Shown here in pieces: positions 1 to 5,242 of a stretch of 21,130 bases of DNA. A model generated the notes under the pieces. It made no database searches, was not told where the DNA came from, and saw only the letters and a program-made list of their open reading frames with translations. The stretch is from IMG/VR virus record IMGVR_UViG_3300027692_000039, positions 1 to 21,130 of that record. The stretch is one strand, 5' to 3'. Numbering within the stretch: position 1 is the stretch's first letter; every line of letters begins with the position of its first letter. Position numbers and translations under genes: made by a program. This DNA is from a virus.

Positions 1-120
1 CCCACACGCTGGCCCCCACGCTGGCCCCCACGCTGGCCCCCACGCTGGCCCACACGCTGGCCCGCACGCTGGCCCCCACGCTGGCCCGCACGCTGTCCCA
101 CACGCTGGCCCGCACGCTCT
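1..120. repeat. 12-bp tandem repeat, about ten copies
   Basis: Ten consecutive 12-base units of the form CCC(A/C/G)CACGCTGG occupy the left edge, with variation mainly at the fourth base and a few at the last. They are in frame in the minus-strand gene above, each unit encoding one S-V-(R/W/G)-(A/D) tetrapeptide. The array continues past the window, so the total copy number is unknown. Confidence 0.95.
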
Positions 121-373
121 TGCCTATATCGGAAACGAGCTTTTTATCGAGGATAATCGCCCTCGTAAGTCCCTGAGATAACGGGGAACCACACCACACA
201 ATCTTTTTAGGTGGCTCCTTGCCGGCCGCGCGGTACATCTCGCGAATAGCCTCTTCGGCCGCCTCGCGCGATGCTGGTGCAGTACAAAGGCCAATATCGG
301 TCCATCGCTGCACATATTCAGGAAAGCGCGCTATCTGTTCAGGCGTGAGCGACTCGATTTTAGTCCGCGACAC
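1..373 (-). CDS. Phage protein with C-terminal SVxA tetrapeptide repeats (3' end outside window)
   Basis: The start is GTG at 373, because an AAGGAG site lies 7 bases upstream and the frame then stays open to the window edge. The protein begins V/M-S-R-T-K-I-E-S-L-T-P-E-Q and continues with a helical, Trp- and Glu-containing domain (residues ~8-84, including the string PPKKIVWCGSPLSQGLTRA). From residue ~86 it becomes a tetrapeptide repeat SV(R/W/G)(A/D), ten copies before the edge. I recall this N-terminal domain followed by SVRASVWDSV-type repeats in many phage and prophage proteins, usually next to an 'RQGDV' protein as here, but its function is unknown to me. It overlaps the upstream gene by 14 bases and is the last visible gene of the minus-strand operon. 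The four-residue period could build a regular fold such as a solenoid; that is inference. Confidence 0.8.
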   Translation of the reverse strand, partial: MSRTKIESLTPEQIARFPEYVQRWTDIGLCTAPASREAAEEAIREMYRAAGKEPPKKIVWCGSPLSQGLTRAIILDKKLVSDIGKSVRASVWDSVRASVGASVRASVWASVGASVGASVGASVW

Positions 374-683
374 GGCGTAGCTCCTTCGGCGTATATTCAA
401 CCTGAACGGGGAGCATCCACAGACCCGCAGGCACACGCGCGGTCGAGTGCTCCTCGTGCAGAAGATCCGCAGGCGCCGAAACATCTAGGTATCGCACCCC
501 AGTGTTAGTCTGGAACATCTTCACGTTGTGAGAGGTGTCCATGAATTCAAATCGGTGGTGGTGTCCGGTCACTTCCCCGAAAGCGAGAATGAGCTTCTTG
601 CCTTCACTTTTGACAGCACTCGCCTCTTTCGGAATCGTCTTCACACGCACTAACAACACATCACCCTGACGTATCACGCTCAT
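360..683 (-). CDS. Conserved phage protein of the 'RQGDV' type, unknown function
   Basis: This 107-aa protein starts with ATG at 683, with AGGAG about 10 bases upstream. It has an N-terminal IRQGDVLLVRV strand (residues 4-14), a GEVTGHHHR motif (36-44), LHEEHS (75-80) and a VEYTP strand near the C terminus (95-99). The pattern RQGDV...GEVTGHxHR...EEH...EY.P is one I recognise from many phage and prophage small proteins. Its histidine-rich motif suggests metal or ligand binding in a small beta-barrel fold, but no function is established that I can name. It overlaps the 57-aa gene upstream by an ATGA junction and the repeat protein downstream by 14 bases, so the three are probably translated from one mRNA. 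Confidence 0.82.
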   Translation of the reverse strand: MSVIRQGDVLLVRVKTIPKEASAVKSEGKKLILAFGEVTGHHHRFEFMDTSHNVKMFQTNTGVRYLDVSAPADLLHEEHSTARVPAGLWMLPVQVEYTPKELRRVAD

Positions 684-853
684 TTGCCTCTCTCCTGTTG
701 AAATTTAGATCGTTCACTTTTGATCATCACCGATCGCTGAAATTCCTTGATATCTTCTCGATCCCGCGGACACCGATCATTCAAATGCACCTTGCGCTCA
801 AACCCGCACTCGCACGTATCCGGCGTGAGGCGGTTCCAGAGGTAACTACTCAT
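680..853 (-). CDS. 57-aa Cys-containing small protein, unknown
   Basis: This short frame starts with ATG at 853, overlapping the stop of the upstream membrane-protein gene (AATGAGTAG), and ends in TGA overlapping the ATG of the next gene. Overlap at both ends is the main evidence that it is real. The product has cysteines at 14, 16 and 28 (TCECGF, then DRCPRD), followed by a charged, probably helical C terminus rich in Lys, Arg and Glu. The Cys spacing could hold a metal, but a fourth ligand is not obvious. I do not recognise the family. Confidence 0.68.
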   Translation of the reverse strand: MSSYLWNRLTPDTCECGFERKVHLNDRCPRDREDIKEFQRSVMIKSERSKFQQERGK

Positions 854-1031
854 TGCCGTATTTCTTTGAATAATACTCTTTGCACCTGTCGTGAAGCTGA
901 TTCAATAGAACTACGCTGATGAGTGCTTGCGTCCAATCGATTTTAAACAGCCATACCCACAACCATGCGAGTCCAATCGAAATACCGAAAATTATGTATG
1001 CAGCAAGCGTGGTTATGACAATTTCTTTCAT
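846..1031 (-). CDS. Small membrane protein, unknown
   Basis: A 61-aa frame starting with ATG at 1031. Residues ~4-29 form one long hydrophobic stretch (ITTLAAYIIFGISIGLAWLW and on to VWLF), long enough for one membrane helix or a tight hairpin. A hydrophilic, Lys/Glu/Tyr-rich tail follows from residue ~46 (HDRCKEYYSKKYGNE). No clear Shine-Dalgarno site is present. It is the first gene of the minus operon and overlaps the next start by 8 bases. The plus-strand frame across the same region has no comparable support. Phage small membrane proteins of this kind can be lysis, superinfection-exclusion or host-takeover factors, but nothing here decides between them. Confidence 0.6.
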   Translation of the reverse strand: MKEIVITTLAAYIIFGISIGLAWLWVWLFKIDWTQALISVVLLNQLHDRCKEYYSKKYGNE

Positions 1032-1040
1032 AGTTGGCCG

Positions 1041-1068
1041 TTGACTCTTTTCGCGAATGGTTTATAGT
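1041..1068 (+). promoter_or_regulatory. Sigma-70-like promoter for the resolvase operon
   Basis: TTGACT (1041-1046) and TATAGT (1063-1068) each match the consensus at five of six bases and are separated by 16 bases. The predicted start near 1075 leaves a leader of about 36 bases before the TTG start at 1111. The site lies in the gap between the divergent operons. Confidence 0.6.
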
Positions 1069-1110
1069 GAAGCACACCAAGCGGCTAAATGCAAATAGCG
1101 GGTTGCTAAC

Positions 1111-1590
1111 TTGATCCACATCGCCATCGATCCCGGGATTTCTGGTGCAATCGCCGCAATTGACGACCAGGCCAATCTGATCCTATGCGCAGACTTGCCC
1201 ATTATCCGATCCGGCAAACTCGTTTGGATCGACGCGAACGACTTGACCGACCTATTGATGACCGCTCGGAATGGCCGCGCAGCTCGCATCACGATTGAGC
1301 GCTCGCAGTCGATGCCAGGTCAGGGCGTCAGTAGCACGTTCTGCATTGGCGTGGTGCTGGGCTCGATCCTTGCCGCGTGCCAGCGTATCGCGGTACCCAT
1401 GGATTTAGTTACCGCCGCAGCTTGGAAAAACGCGATGGGGCTTGACTCGCAGAAGTCTACATCGCTTGATCGGGCGCGCCTGTTATTCCCTACGGCTGAG
1501 TTGGATAGGAAGAAAGATCACAATCGCGCCGAAAGTTTGTTGCTTTGCGAGTTTTCACGCCGCCAGTGGGCTGGAAAGGAAGCAGCATGA
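1111..1590 (+). CDS. RuvC-like Holliday-junction resolvase of phage type
   Basis: This 159-aa protein starts with TTG at 1111. It has the RNase H-like fold signature of the RuvC family: an N-terminal HIAIDPGISGAIA strand with the first catalytic Asp (D7), TIERSQ with the second acid (E63), then MPGQGVSSTFCIGVVLG typical of phage RuvC-like proteins, and a C-terminal KKDHNRAESLLL helix with acids D136 and E141. Such enzymes cut four-way or branched DNA, which phages need to debranch replication intermediates before packaging. It is the first gene of the plus-strand early train, just behind a good promoter, and its stop overlaps the next ATG. Only weak ribosome binding sequence precedes the TTG. 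Family assignment is firm; the exact DNA substrate is inferred. Confidence 0.88.
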   Translation: MIHIAIDPGISGAIAAIDDQANLILCADLPIIRSGKLVWIDANDLTDLLMTARNGRAARITIERSQSMPGQGVSSTFCIGVVLGSILAACQRIAVPMDLVTAAAWKNAMGLDSQKSTSLDRARLLFPTAELDRKKDHNRAESLLLCEFSRRQWAGKEAA

Positions 1591-2018
1591 TCAGAGATAT
1601 CTGGGAAGGACCAGAAACGGTAGGTGATTTCATCGCGTTGCTTTCTAAGTTTCCGAAGGATTGGCTAGTCCAGGTCTCCACGCAAGCGGGGGGAGGGATC
1701 GCCGTCGAACATCGAGAGATTGGCGGCAAACCATTGGTCGGAATCTTTGGAAAGAATGGAGGTCGATTCGGTGAAAATCCGCTTACCGAAGATGAATATC
1801 AAAAACAGTCGCAAGACTTCCTAGCCAGTTTGCGAGGTGGGCGCGTTTACACCTCCATCCACGGCGATCACCGGCTTTATTCGCCGTTTGTGGGCGATCA
1901 GGCTACGTGCTACGGCACCCACTATGATCGGCGCGTGATAGAGCGCATGGTGCAAGAGGGCCTCATCACGCCTGAGAGTGTTGACCTGGAGCGCGTTGCG
2001 CGTCTGGATCAATCATGA
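1587..2018 (+). CDS. Hypothetical phage protein (143 aa)
   Basis: The ATG at 1587 is chosen over an in-frame upstream ATG because AAGGAAG lies just before it and the ATG overlaps the resolvase stop. The N-terminal half (residues ~8-55: PETVGDFIALLSKFPKDWLV followed by a GGGIAVEHREIGGKPLVGIF stretch) resembles a small alpha/beta unit I have seen in many phage proteins. The C-terminal half (residues ~80-143) is different, with GGRVYTSIHGDHRLYSPF and a helical end, so it may be a two-part protein. I do not know its function. It sits second in the early operon and overlaps the next gene by ATGA. Confidence 0.8.
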   Translation: MIRDIWEGPETVGDFIALLSKFPKDWLVQVSTQAGGGIAVEHREIGGKPLVGIFGKNGGRFGENPLTEDEYQKQSQDFLASLRGGRVYTSIHGDHRLYSPFVGDQATCYGTHYDRRVIERMVQEGLITPESVDLERVARLDQS

Positions 2019-2287
2019 GGCGCTACGGCTCGAAAAAGGTGCCCAAAGGCGCGAGCACGCGAAACTTTGCGCTCTTGAGTGCATCCGACCAAAAGGATAG
2101 CGTGCGCAAACTCAAGGCATCTGGCCTGACAAATGCGGCTATCGCTCAGTTGAGCGGTTTAAGTGTGCACGAAGTGGACGATATGCTGCCCTTTGGCCTC
2201 GCCGCGGCAAAACGAGAAGGCACGACGATTTGCCGATACTGCTATTTCACGCCGGATAAATGCATTTGCGATGGAGACAAATCATGA
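2015..2287 (+). CDS. Small protein with HTH-like segment and C-terminal zinc-type Cys cluster
   Basis: This 90-aa basic protein begins at the ATG overlapping the previous stop. Residues ~28-60 (DSVRKLKASGLTNAAIAQLS, then GLSVHEVDDM) look like a helix-turn-helix of the resolvase or sigma-region-4 type: a helix, a G-L-T turn, then a recognition-like helix. The C terminus carries four cysteines in CxxC-x6-CxC spacing (C73, C76, C83, C85), a plausible single zinc site. Together they suggest a small DNA- or RNA-binding regulator. No named family is recognised. Its TGA overlaps the next ATG. Confidence 0.75.
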   Translation: MRRYGSKKVPKGASTRNFALLSASDQKDSVRKLKASGLTNAAIAQLSGLSVHEVDDMLPFGLAAAKREGTTICRYCYFTPDKCICDGDKS

Positions 2288-2502
2288 CCGACCGTTTTCA
2301 TTCACTCACCGTGGCCTTGGATAAGGATATGCGTGACGACGATGCGCAAAGCTTAATCGCCGCTATTCTGCATTTCAAGGGAGTCATTTCTGTTGGCGGA
2401 AACGTCACCGATAGTGGAATGTGGATGGCTGAACAGCGCGCATTGGATGTCTTGCGAAAGCAGATGCTGGACATCCTTTTTCCGAAAATTAAGGGAACCT
2501 GA
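2284..2502 (+). CDS. Conserved small phage protein (72 aa), unknown function
   Basis: The ATG at 2284 overlaps the preceding TGA. The pattern HSLTVALDKDMRDDDAQSLI followed by a hydrophobic strand (GVISVGGNV) and a helix with M-A-E-Q-R-A is one I recognise from numerous phage and prophage small proteins with the same order: a strand, an acidic D-D-D-A helix, V-x-S-V-x-G-N-V, and a C-terminal helix ending near L-F-P. It probably folds as a compact alpha/beta domain. No function is known to me. An alternative start 24 bases upstream lies inside the preceding gene and is not preferred. Confidence 0.82.
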   Translation: MTDRFHSLTVALDKDMRDDDAQSLIAAILHFKGVISVGGNVTDSGMWMAEQRALDVLRKQMLDILFPKIKGT

Positions 2503-2503
2503 A

Positions 2504-2755
2504 ATGAAAATCACCGACGACGAACGCGAAGCCGCCTACGAGCTGCGCTATCACATTGACGGCATCCTGTTTGAGCGCGAGCGTGCTGCCCTATACCGGG
2601 AGATCTACACGCAGATGGTGCACCTGGGTGCTCCACACGATGATGCCGACAGAAACGCGCGTATGGCGATACGCAACATGGAAAAGGCGTTTGAGCCGAT
2701 CTGTGAACATTGCGAGGCTGAAAACGATGCCGCAGCGCAAGCTAAAGCGAACTAA
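2504..2755 (+). CDS. Small helical protein with C-terminal CxxC, unknown
   Basis: The ATG at 2504 follows an AAGGGA site and lies just after the stop of the previous gene, so it is preferred to an upstream in-frame ATG that would overlap that gene by more than 100 bases. The 83-aa product is charged and mostly helical (DDEREAAYELRYHIDGILFE and on), with one CEHC pair near residues 68-71 and an Ala-rich tail. A single CxxC could bind zinc only as a dimer or with the nearby His. Function unknown. Confidence 0.72.
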   Translation: MKITDDEREAAYELRYHIDGILFERERAALYREIYTQMVHLGAPHDDADRNARMAIRNMEKAFEPICEHCEAENDAAAQAKAN

Positions 2756-3221
2756 GGACCGCTGCACGATCGAGCGCGTATACCGCAAGCTCCTCGCGGT
2801 CGAAAAGGACGTTGTGAATCAACTCGCGATCATTCGCCTGGATCTTCGACCAGTTCGCGAACATGTGCCAATTCTGACACAGCACTGTGAACGATTAATG
2901 CGTGAGAAGATCACGCTGCAAAAGCAGGTCGAGAGCGCGAATCGGTATATGGCATATGTTCCCCCGCGCGAGGCGATGAGTACATACGCTCCCGGAAGTG
3001 CGCTGGAGCTAGTCGACCTGCGAAATCCCAAGCAAAACGAGAAGCGGCGCGAAGAGTGGGAGAAAAAAGCTGCGGATATTCTGAATAGCTCGTTCGCCGA
3101 GGACTGGGGGAAAATGGTGTCGATCGCTAGGCCCCCCAAATGCGCGTTCACACATCTCCATCGTCCCGGAATTCGTTGTGCGGTGTGTCATCACATGGAG
3201 ATCAACTATGGCCCACCCTGA
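2727..3221 (+). CDS. Hypothetical protein with coiled-coil middle and C-terminal Cys/His cluster
   Basis: The ATG at 2727 is chosen because GAGG lies upstream and it gives a modest 29-base overlap with the previous gene; the frame is open further upstream but reads as a shadow there. The 164-aa product starts very basic (MPQRKLKRTKDRC), has a helical stretch with heptad-like spacing (residues ~17-75), a charged linker (NPKQNEKRREEWEKK), and ends with C139, H143, H145, C151, C154, H155 and H156. That last cluster could bind zinc. The layout suggests a nucleic-acid-associated protein, but no family is recognised. It overlaps the small acidic gene that follows. Confidence 0.7.
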   Translation: MPQRKLKRTKDRCTIERVYRKLLAVEKDVVNQLAIIRLDLRPVREHVPILTQHCERLMREKITLQKQVESANRYMAYVPPREAMSTYAPGSALELVDLRNPKQNEKRREEWEKKAADILNSSFAEDWGKMVSIARPPKCAFTHLHRPGIRCAVCHHMEINYGPP

Positions 3222-3351
3222 CGGCCCCGACTTAGACGAGCTCGAAACGCGCGAATGGCGCGAGCGCTACGACATCGAAACCGAGCGCCTGGAGGATGCC
3301 GCGGATACGGACTATGGCGAGGACATCGCGCCGTGGACGGGGTACGGGTGA
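3208..3351 (+). CDS. 47-aa acidic small protein, unknown
   Basis: ATG at 3208 has GGAG about 7 bases upstream, and the stop TGA (3349-3351) shares its last base with the next ATG. The product is strongly acidic (many Asp and Glu, including DGPDLDELETREWRERYD and a C-terminal DYGEDIAPW) and probably helical in the middle. Acidic small phage proteins sometimes mimic DNA or inhibit host enzymes; there is no direct evidence for that here. The gene also overlaps the 3' end of the upstream gene by 14 bases, which supports a continuous translational chain. Confidence 0.55.
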   Translation: MAHPDGPDLDELETREWRERYDIETERLEDAADTDYGEDIAPWTGYG

Positions 3352-3542
3352 TGGATCACGATTTCGACCTCGTGATGGCGTGGTGCCGGCGCTGTGGGCG
3401 CCCACTCGAAGAAATCGTCGAAGCAGATATGAATGCGTGCGACGGGCTCATGGGCGCGGTGCATCAACGATTCTTGAAAGCCCAAGCGGCCGCGCGGGCT
3501 GTATTCGATCCATCTATCGCGAAGCTCATCCCCAAACCATGA
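3351..3542 (+). CDS. 63-aa protein with CxxCG motif, unknown
   Basis: The ATG at 3351 is preferred to an upstream in-frame start because it couples to the preceding stop (TGATG). The product shows WCRRCGRPLEE (C12, C15) and a third cysteine at 30, followed by an Ala-rich helix. The CxxCG knuckle is typical of half of a zinc ribbon; a second complete half is missing, so any metal site would be incomplete or shared between subunits. No function assigned. Its TGA overlaps the next ATG. Confidence 0.62.
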   Translation: MDHDFDLVMAWCRRCGRPLEEIVEADMNACDGLMGAVHQRFLKAQAAARAVFDPSIAKLIPKP

Positions 3543-3718
3543 GCCAAACCGCCGCAGAGTCGATTAACGACGAACTGATCGCGCTCCTGGCCCAACGTTG
3601 CCGTAAGCTCGAGCGGCGCCTGGAAGTCATCCTGCAGCGCTATGTGTGCCACACGGAGGACTGTCCGCGAGGCGATGGGTATCCTTGCACGTGCGGGGCG
3701 GAGAGGTTGGAGATATGA
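3539..3718 (+). CDS. 59-aa protein with helix and C-terminal Cys cluster
   Basis: The ATG at 3539 overlaps the previous TGA. Residues 1-36 are helical and amphipathic (DELIALLAQRCRKLERRLEV), then a compact cluster follows: C37-H38-x3-C42, C50-x-C52. Four cysteines plus one His in 16 residues make a convincing small metal site. A helix plus zinc knuckle suits a protein- or nucleic-acid-binding adaptor. The family is not recognised. The stop overlaps the next ATG. Confidence 0.65.
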   Translation: MSQTAAESINDELIALLAQRCRKLERRLEVILQRYVCHTEDCPRGDGYPCTCGAERLEI

Positions 3719-3903
3719 GCAAAAAACAAGCGGGCGCCGACGGCGTGGCACTAACATCGGCACCGCATCCCGAGGGCGAGCCGATTGAGACGGCCGACAT
3801 CGATGAGCGCGCGCTAATTACTGAGACTCACGAGACGGAAGGTTTTTGCGACGCATGCCAACGCGATCCGTGCGTGTTCGTATGGTATTTCCGGAAGGTC
3901 TAG
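3715..3903 (+). CDS. 62-aa protein with C-terminal CDACxxxxC motif
   Basis: The ATG at 3715 overlaps the preceding TGA (ATGA), and GGAG motifs lie just upstream. The first 40 residues are acidic and likely disordered (PEGEPIETADIDERALITET); the end has C45, C48 and C53 with aromatic residues (VFVWYF). It is the last gene of the plus-strand train. Its stop codon TAG at 3901-3903 lies in a CTAG that also contains the stop of the facing minus-strand gene. Confidence 0.62.
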   Translation: MSKKQAGADGVALTSAPHPEGEPIETADIDERALITETHETEGFCDACQRDPCVFVWYFRKV

Positions 3904-4100
3904 ATAGCGCTTTTTAAGCCCGCTGGATCCTGCTCAGATTCCAACGTGGCGAGCCCCAGCCGCAGACAATCCGCGCATAGTTCCGCCGTGGCCGTCTCGT
4001 AATGCGGAACTTCCCCCATCAAAACGGTTGGAACACCATCGCGGAAGCAATGGTCGCACCACCCATTACTTTGGTACTTGCATCCCGCGTTTTTACTCAT
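3900..4100 (-). CDS. 66-aa protein with two CxxC pairs
   Basis: The ATG at 4100 overlaps the stop of the upstream gene (ATGA) and is preferred to a longer in-frame start that would run deep into that gene. Cysteines at 7, 15, 18, 42 and 45 (GWCDHCFRDG and LCADCLRLG) form two CxxC knuckles about 24 residues apart, the spacing expected for one structural zinc in a zinc-ribbon or treble-clef fold. It is the last gene of the four-gene minus operon that begins at 4864. Function unknown. Confidence 0.7.
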   Translation of the reverse strand: MSKNAGCKYQSNGWCDHCFRDGVPTVLMGEVPHYETATAELCADCLRLGLATLESEQDPAGLKSAI

Positions 4101-4501
4101 GGCTTCTCGTCTCCGCCCATTAGCGCTTGATACTTGGCGAGCCATTTGTCGCGCTCGATCTCCCAAGCGCGGCGATCGTCGAAACATGGGAAACCATCCC
4201 AAGGAATTACCTTTGCCTCGCCCAAGAGCGTGGCCGCATCTTTCAGTAATTCATCCATGCTTCTTTGTTTCTCCCGCTGATCAGTCTGTAAGCCCTCTCT
4301 CTCGACCCGCTCACCCAGCGCAAGCGTCTTGACCGGATCAGATATTGATTCGGGCAAATCTTCGATGATCTTGCCGCAGCCGGGGCAATGCCTGTACCAG
4401 CTTTTGCGTTGTACAAATATTGGGACGACATCCGCAGGTCTGTTACAGCCAGGTTCCCATACACCCATACCTATCAGCTTCCAAAAACATCTTCTAGCCA
4501 T
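4097..4501 (-). CDS. Hypothetical protein with N-terminal CPGCGK zinc knuckle
   Basis: Two in-frame ATGs lie 6 bases apart (4507 and 4501); the one at 4501 is used because AGAGG then sits 8 bases upstream. The 134-aa product (residue numbers from this start) has C5 and C19, and then SWYRHCPGCGK (C39, C42), so up to four Cys could form one zinc site in the N-terminal 45 residues. The remainder is a charged helical region (GERVEREGLQTDQREKQRSM) and a C-terminal WEIERDKWLAKYQALMGG helix. Many phage proteins carry an N-terminal ribbon like this, without known function. Upstream it follows the 46-aa gene with a short gap; downstream it overlaps by ATGA. Confidence 0.7.
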   Translation of the reverse strand: MARRCFWKLIGMGVWEPGCNRPADVVPIFVQRKSWYRHCPGCGKIIEDLPESISDPVKTLALGERVEREGLQTDQREKQRSMDELLKDAATLLGEAKVIPWDGFPCFDDRRAWEIERDKWLAKYQALMGGDEKP

Positions 4502-4514
4502 GCTCATAACCTCT

Positions 4515-4655
4515 TCACAGCCTCACGCCTCTGGCGTGGGCCTCCATGATGGCCTGAATCACCCACTCATGAGGCTGAAACGGTTCGGCGTAGTAACTCT
4601 CTGGATACCGCTTCGCATATTGACGCGCTAGTTCAATCGCTTGTTCTCTAGTCAT
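4515..4655 (-). CDS. 46-aa helical small protein, unknown
   Basis: The ATG at 4655 shares its A with the stop of the upstream gene (TAATG) and has GGAG 7 bases upstream. The product reads as a small helical domain: TREQAIELARQYAKRYPESY, a short loop (FQPHEW), then VIQAIMEAHARG. The amphipathic pattern and the overlap at its 5' end are good evidence that it is translated. No metal motif and no known family. Confidence 0.65.
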   Translation of the reverse strand: MTREQAIELARQYAKRYPESYYAEPFQPHEWVIQAIMEAHARGVRL

Positions 4656-4864
4656 TACCAGTCTCCGAACGTGCACACTGGGCCGCATTTGCCAGAGCGA
4701 TGATACTCACTCGAGAAGTGAGCGCGAATGTCCATGACCCGCTCATGATCGTTGCTCACTCTCCAGACGACCGGCTTGGCGCCGGCCAAGAGCTCGTCAC
4801 AGCGCGGGCAGCCTGGCGTTTTTCTCCCGAAGACCGGACCGCCGCAAGTGTGTTTTGTCGTCAT
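4655..4864 (-). CDS. 69-aa zinc-ribbon-like small protein, first gene of minus operon
   Basis: ATG at 4864 has a textbook AAGGAG 6 bases upstream and a strong promoter (4919-4891) behind it. Cysteines at 7, 19, 22, 60 and 64 (HTCGGP, GCPRCDELL, KCGPVCTFGDW) suggest one zinc site built from two knuckles around a helical middle with DHERVMDIRAHF. It begins a four-gene operon of small proteins. The strong signals argue that these proteins are made early and in quantity. The molecular role is unknown. Confidence 0.75.
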   Translation of the reverse strand: MTTKHTCGGPVFGRKTPGCPRCDELLAGAKPVVWRVSNDHERVMDIRAHFSSEYHRSGKCGPVCTFGDW

Positions 4865-4890
4865 CGCTATCTCCTTTTGACCGTGGTGCC

Positions 4891-4919
4891 ATTAGATACC
4901 AAGCCGCTTGCTGTGTCAA
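4891..4919 (-). promoter_or_regulatory. Strong minus-strand sigma-70 promoter
   Basis: Read on the minus strand, TTGACA (4919-4914) is a perfect -35 and TCTAAT (4896-4891) matches the -10 consensus at five of six bases, with a 17-base spacer. The predicted start near 4884 gives a leader of about 20 bases containing AAGGAG before the ATG at 4864. Confidence 0.72.
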
Positions 4920-4948
4920 TAGGCTGCGCAAATATATTTTGCTGCGGT

Positions 4949-4959
4949 GCTTTTGTGCG
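4949..4959 (+). promoter_or_regulatory. Single copy of the GCTTTTGTGCG motif between divergent promoters
   Basis: The 11-mer GCTTTTGTGCG lies between the two divergent promoters, 9 bases before the -35 at 4968. The same 11-mer occurs twice in the array ahead of the second RHH gene (starting at 6705 and 6737). This suggests one regulator serves both regions. Confidence 0.5.
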
Positions 4960-4967
4960 TCACGGGC

Positions 4968-4997
4968 TTGACATATTGGATGGGCAATGATTACATT
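4968..4997 (+). promoter_or_regulatory. Plus-strand promoter for the first RHH gene
   Basis: TTGACA (4968-4973) is a perfect -35; TACATT (4992-4997) is a moderate -10 with an 18-base spacer. The predicted start near 5004 falls inside the palindrome at 5001-5024, so a bound repressor would block it. Confidence 0.58.
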
Positions 4998-5000
4998 CGA

Positions 5001-5024
5001 GTGTGCATATTCATATCCGCACAC
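5001..5024. promoter_or_regulatory. Palindromic operator candidate
   Basis: GTGTGC (5001-5006) and GCACAC (5019-5024) are perfect inverted arms around 12 A/T-rich bases, which are themselves nearly symmetric (ATAT...ATAT). The site overlaps the predicted transcription start of the RHH gene at 5040. This is what an autorepressor site would look like; binding is inferred. Confidence 0.5.
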
Positions 5025-5039
5025 AATGGGATTTTATCA

Positions 5040-5231
5040 ATGGATTCAACAACAACCACGGTTAGGATGCCAGTTCGACGCCGAAAACGCATCCCGGCAA
5101 ATTTTACACTTCTGCCTGAAACTCACGTCTACCTCGCCCGCATAGGCGATGGCAATCGCAGTGCTGCGATCGAGGAGCTCGTGAGGATGCACCGGGCGCG
5201 CGAGCTCACTCCGCAATCTGAATCTGCTTAG
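5040..5231 (+). CDS. Ribbon-helix-helix DNA-binding protein (Arc/MetJ type)
   Basis: The ATG at 5040 is chosen because the upstream in-frame start would lie before the promoter. The 63-aa product has a very basic N-terminal arm (VRRRKR at 12-17), a short strand (NFTLL), then two helices with the typical turn: PETHVYLARIGDGNRSAAIE, continuing ELVRMH. The turn with G-N-R-S followed by an Ala/Ile helix is characteristic of RHH repressors, which bind DNA as dimers with the paired strands in the major groove. With divergent promoters and a palindrome directly upstream, it is probably the local switch or an autorepressor. The target is inferred. Confidence 0.72.
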   Translation: MDSTTTTVRMPVRRRKRIPANFTLLPETHVYLARIGDGNRSAAIEELVRMHRARELTPQSESA

Positions 5232-5242
5232 CCGCTTTACCC

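Noticed and set aside
1-120. CRISPR-like array
   Set aside because: The repeats are 12 bases, contiguous without spacers, and lie in frame in a coding sequence.
698-919. Plus-strand frame of 73 codons
   Set aside because: It is antisense to the 57-aa and 61-aa minus genes, which are chained by overlaps; it has no ribosome site or fold pattern.
4329-4631. Plus-strand frame of 100 codons
   Set aside because: It is opposite two coupled minus genes that have ribosome sites; the translation is low in structure and lacks neighbours on its strand.
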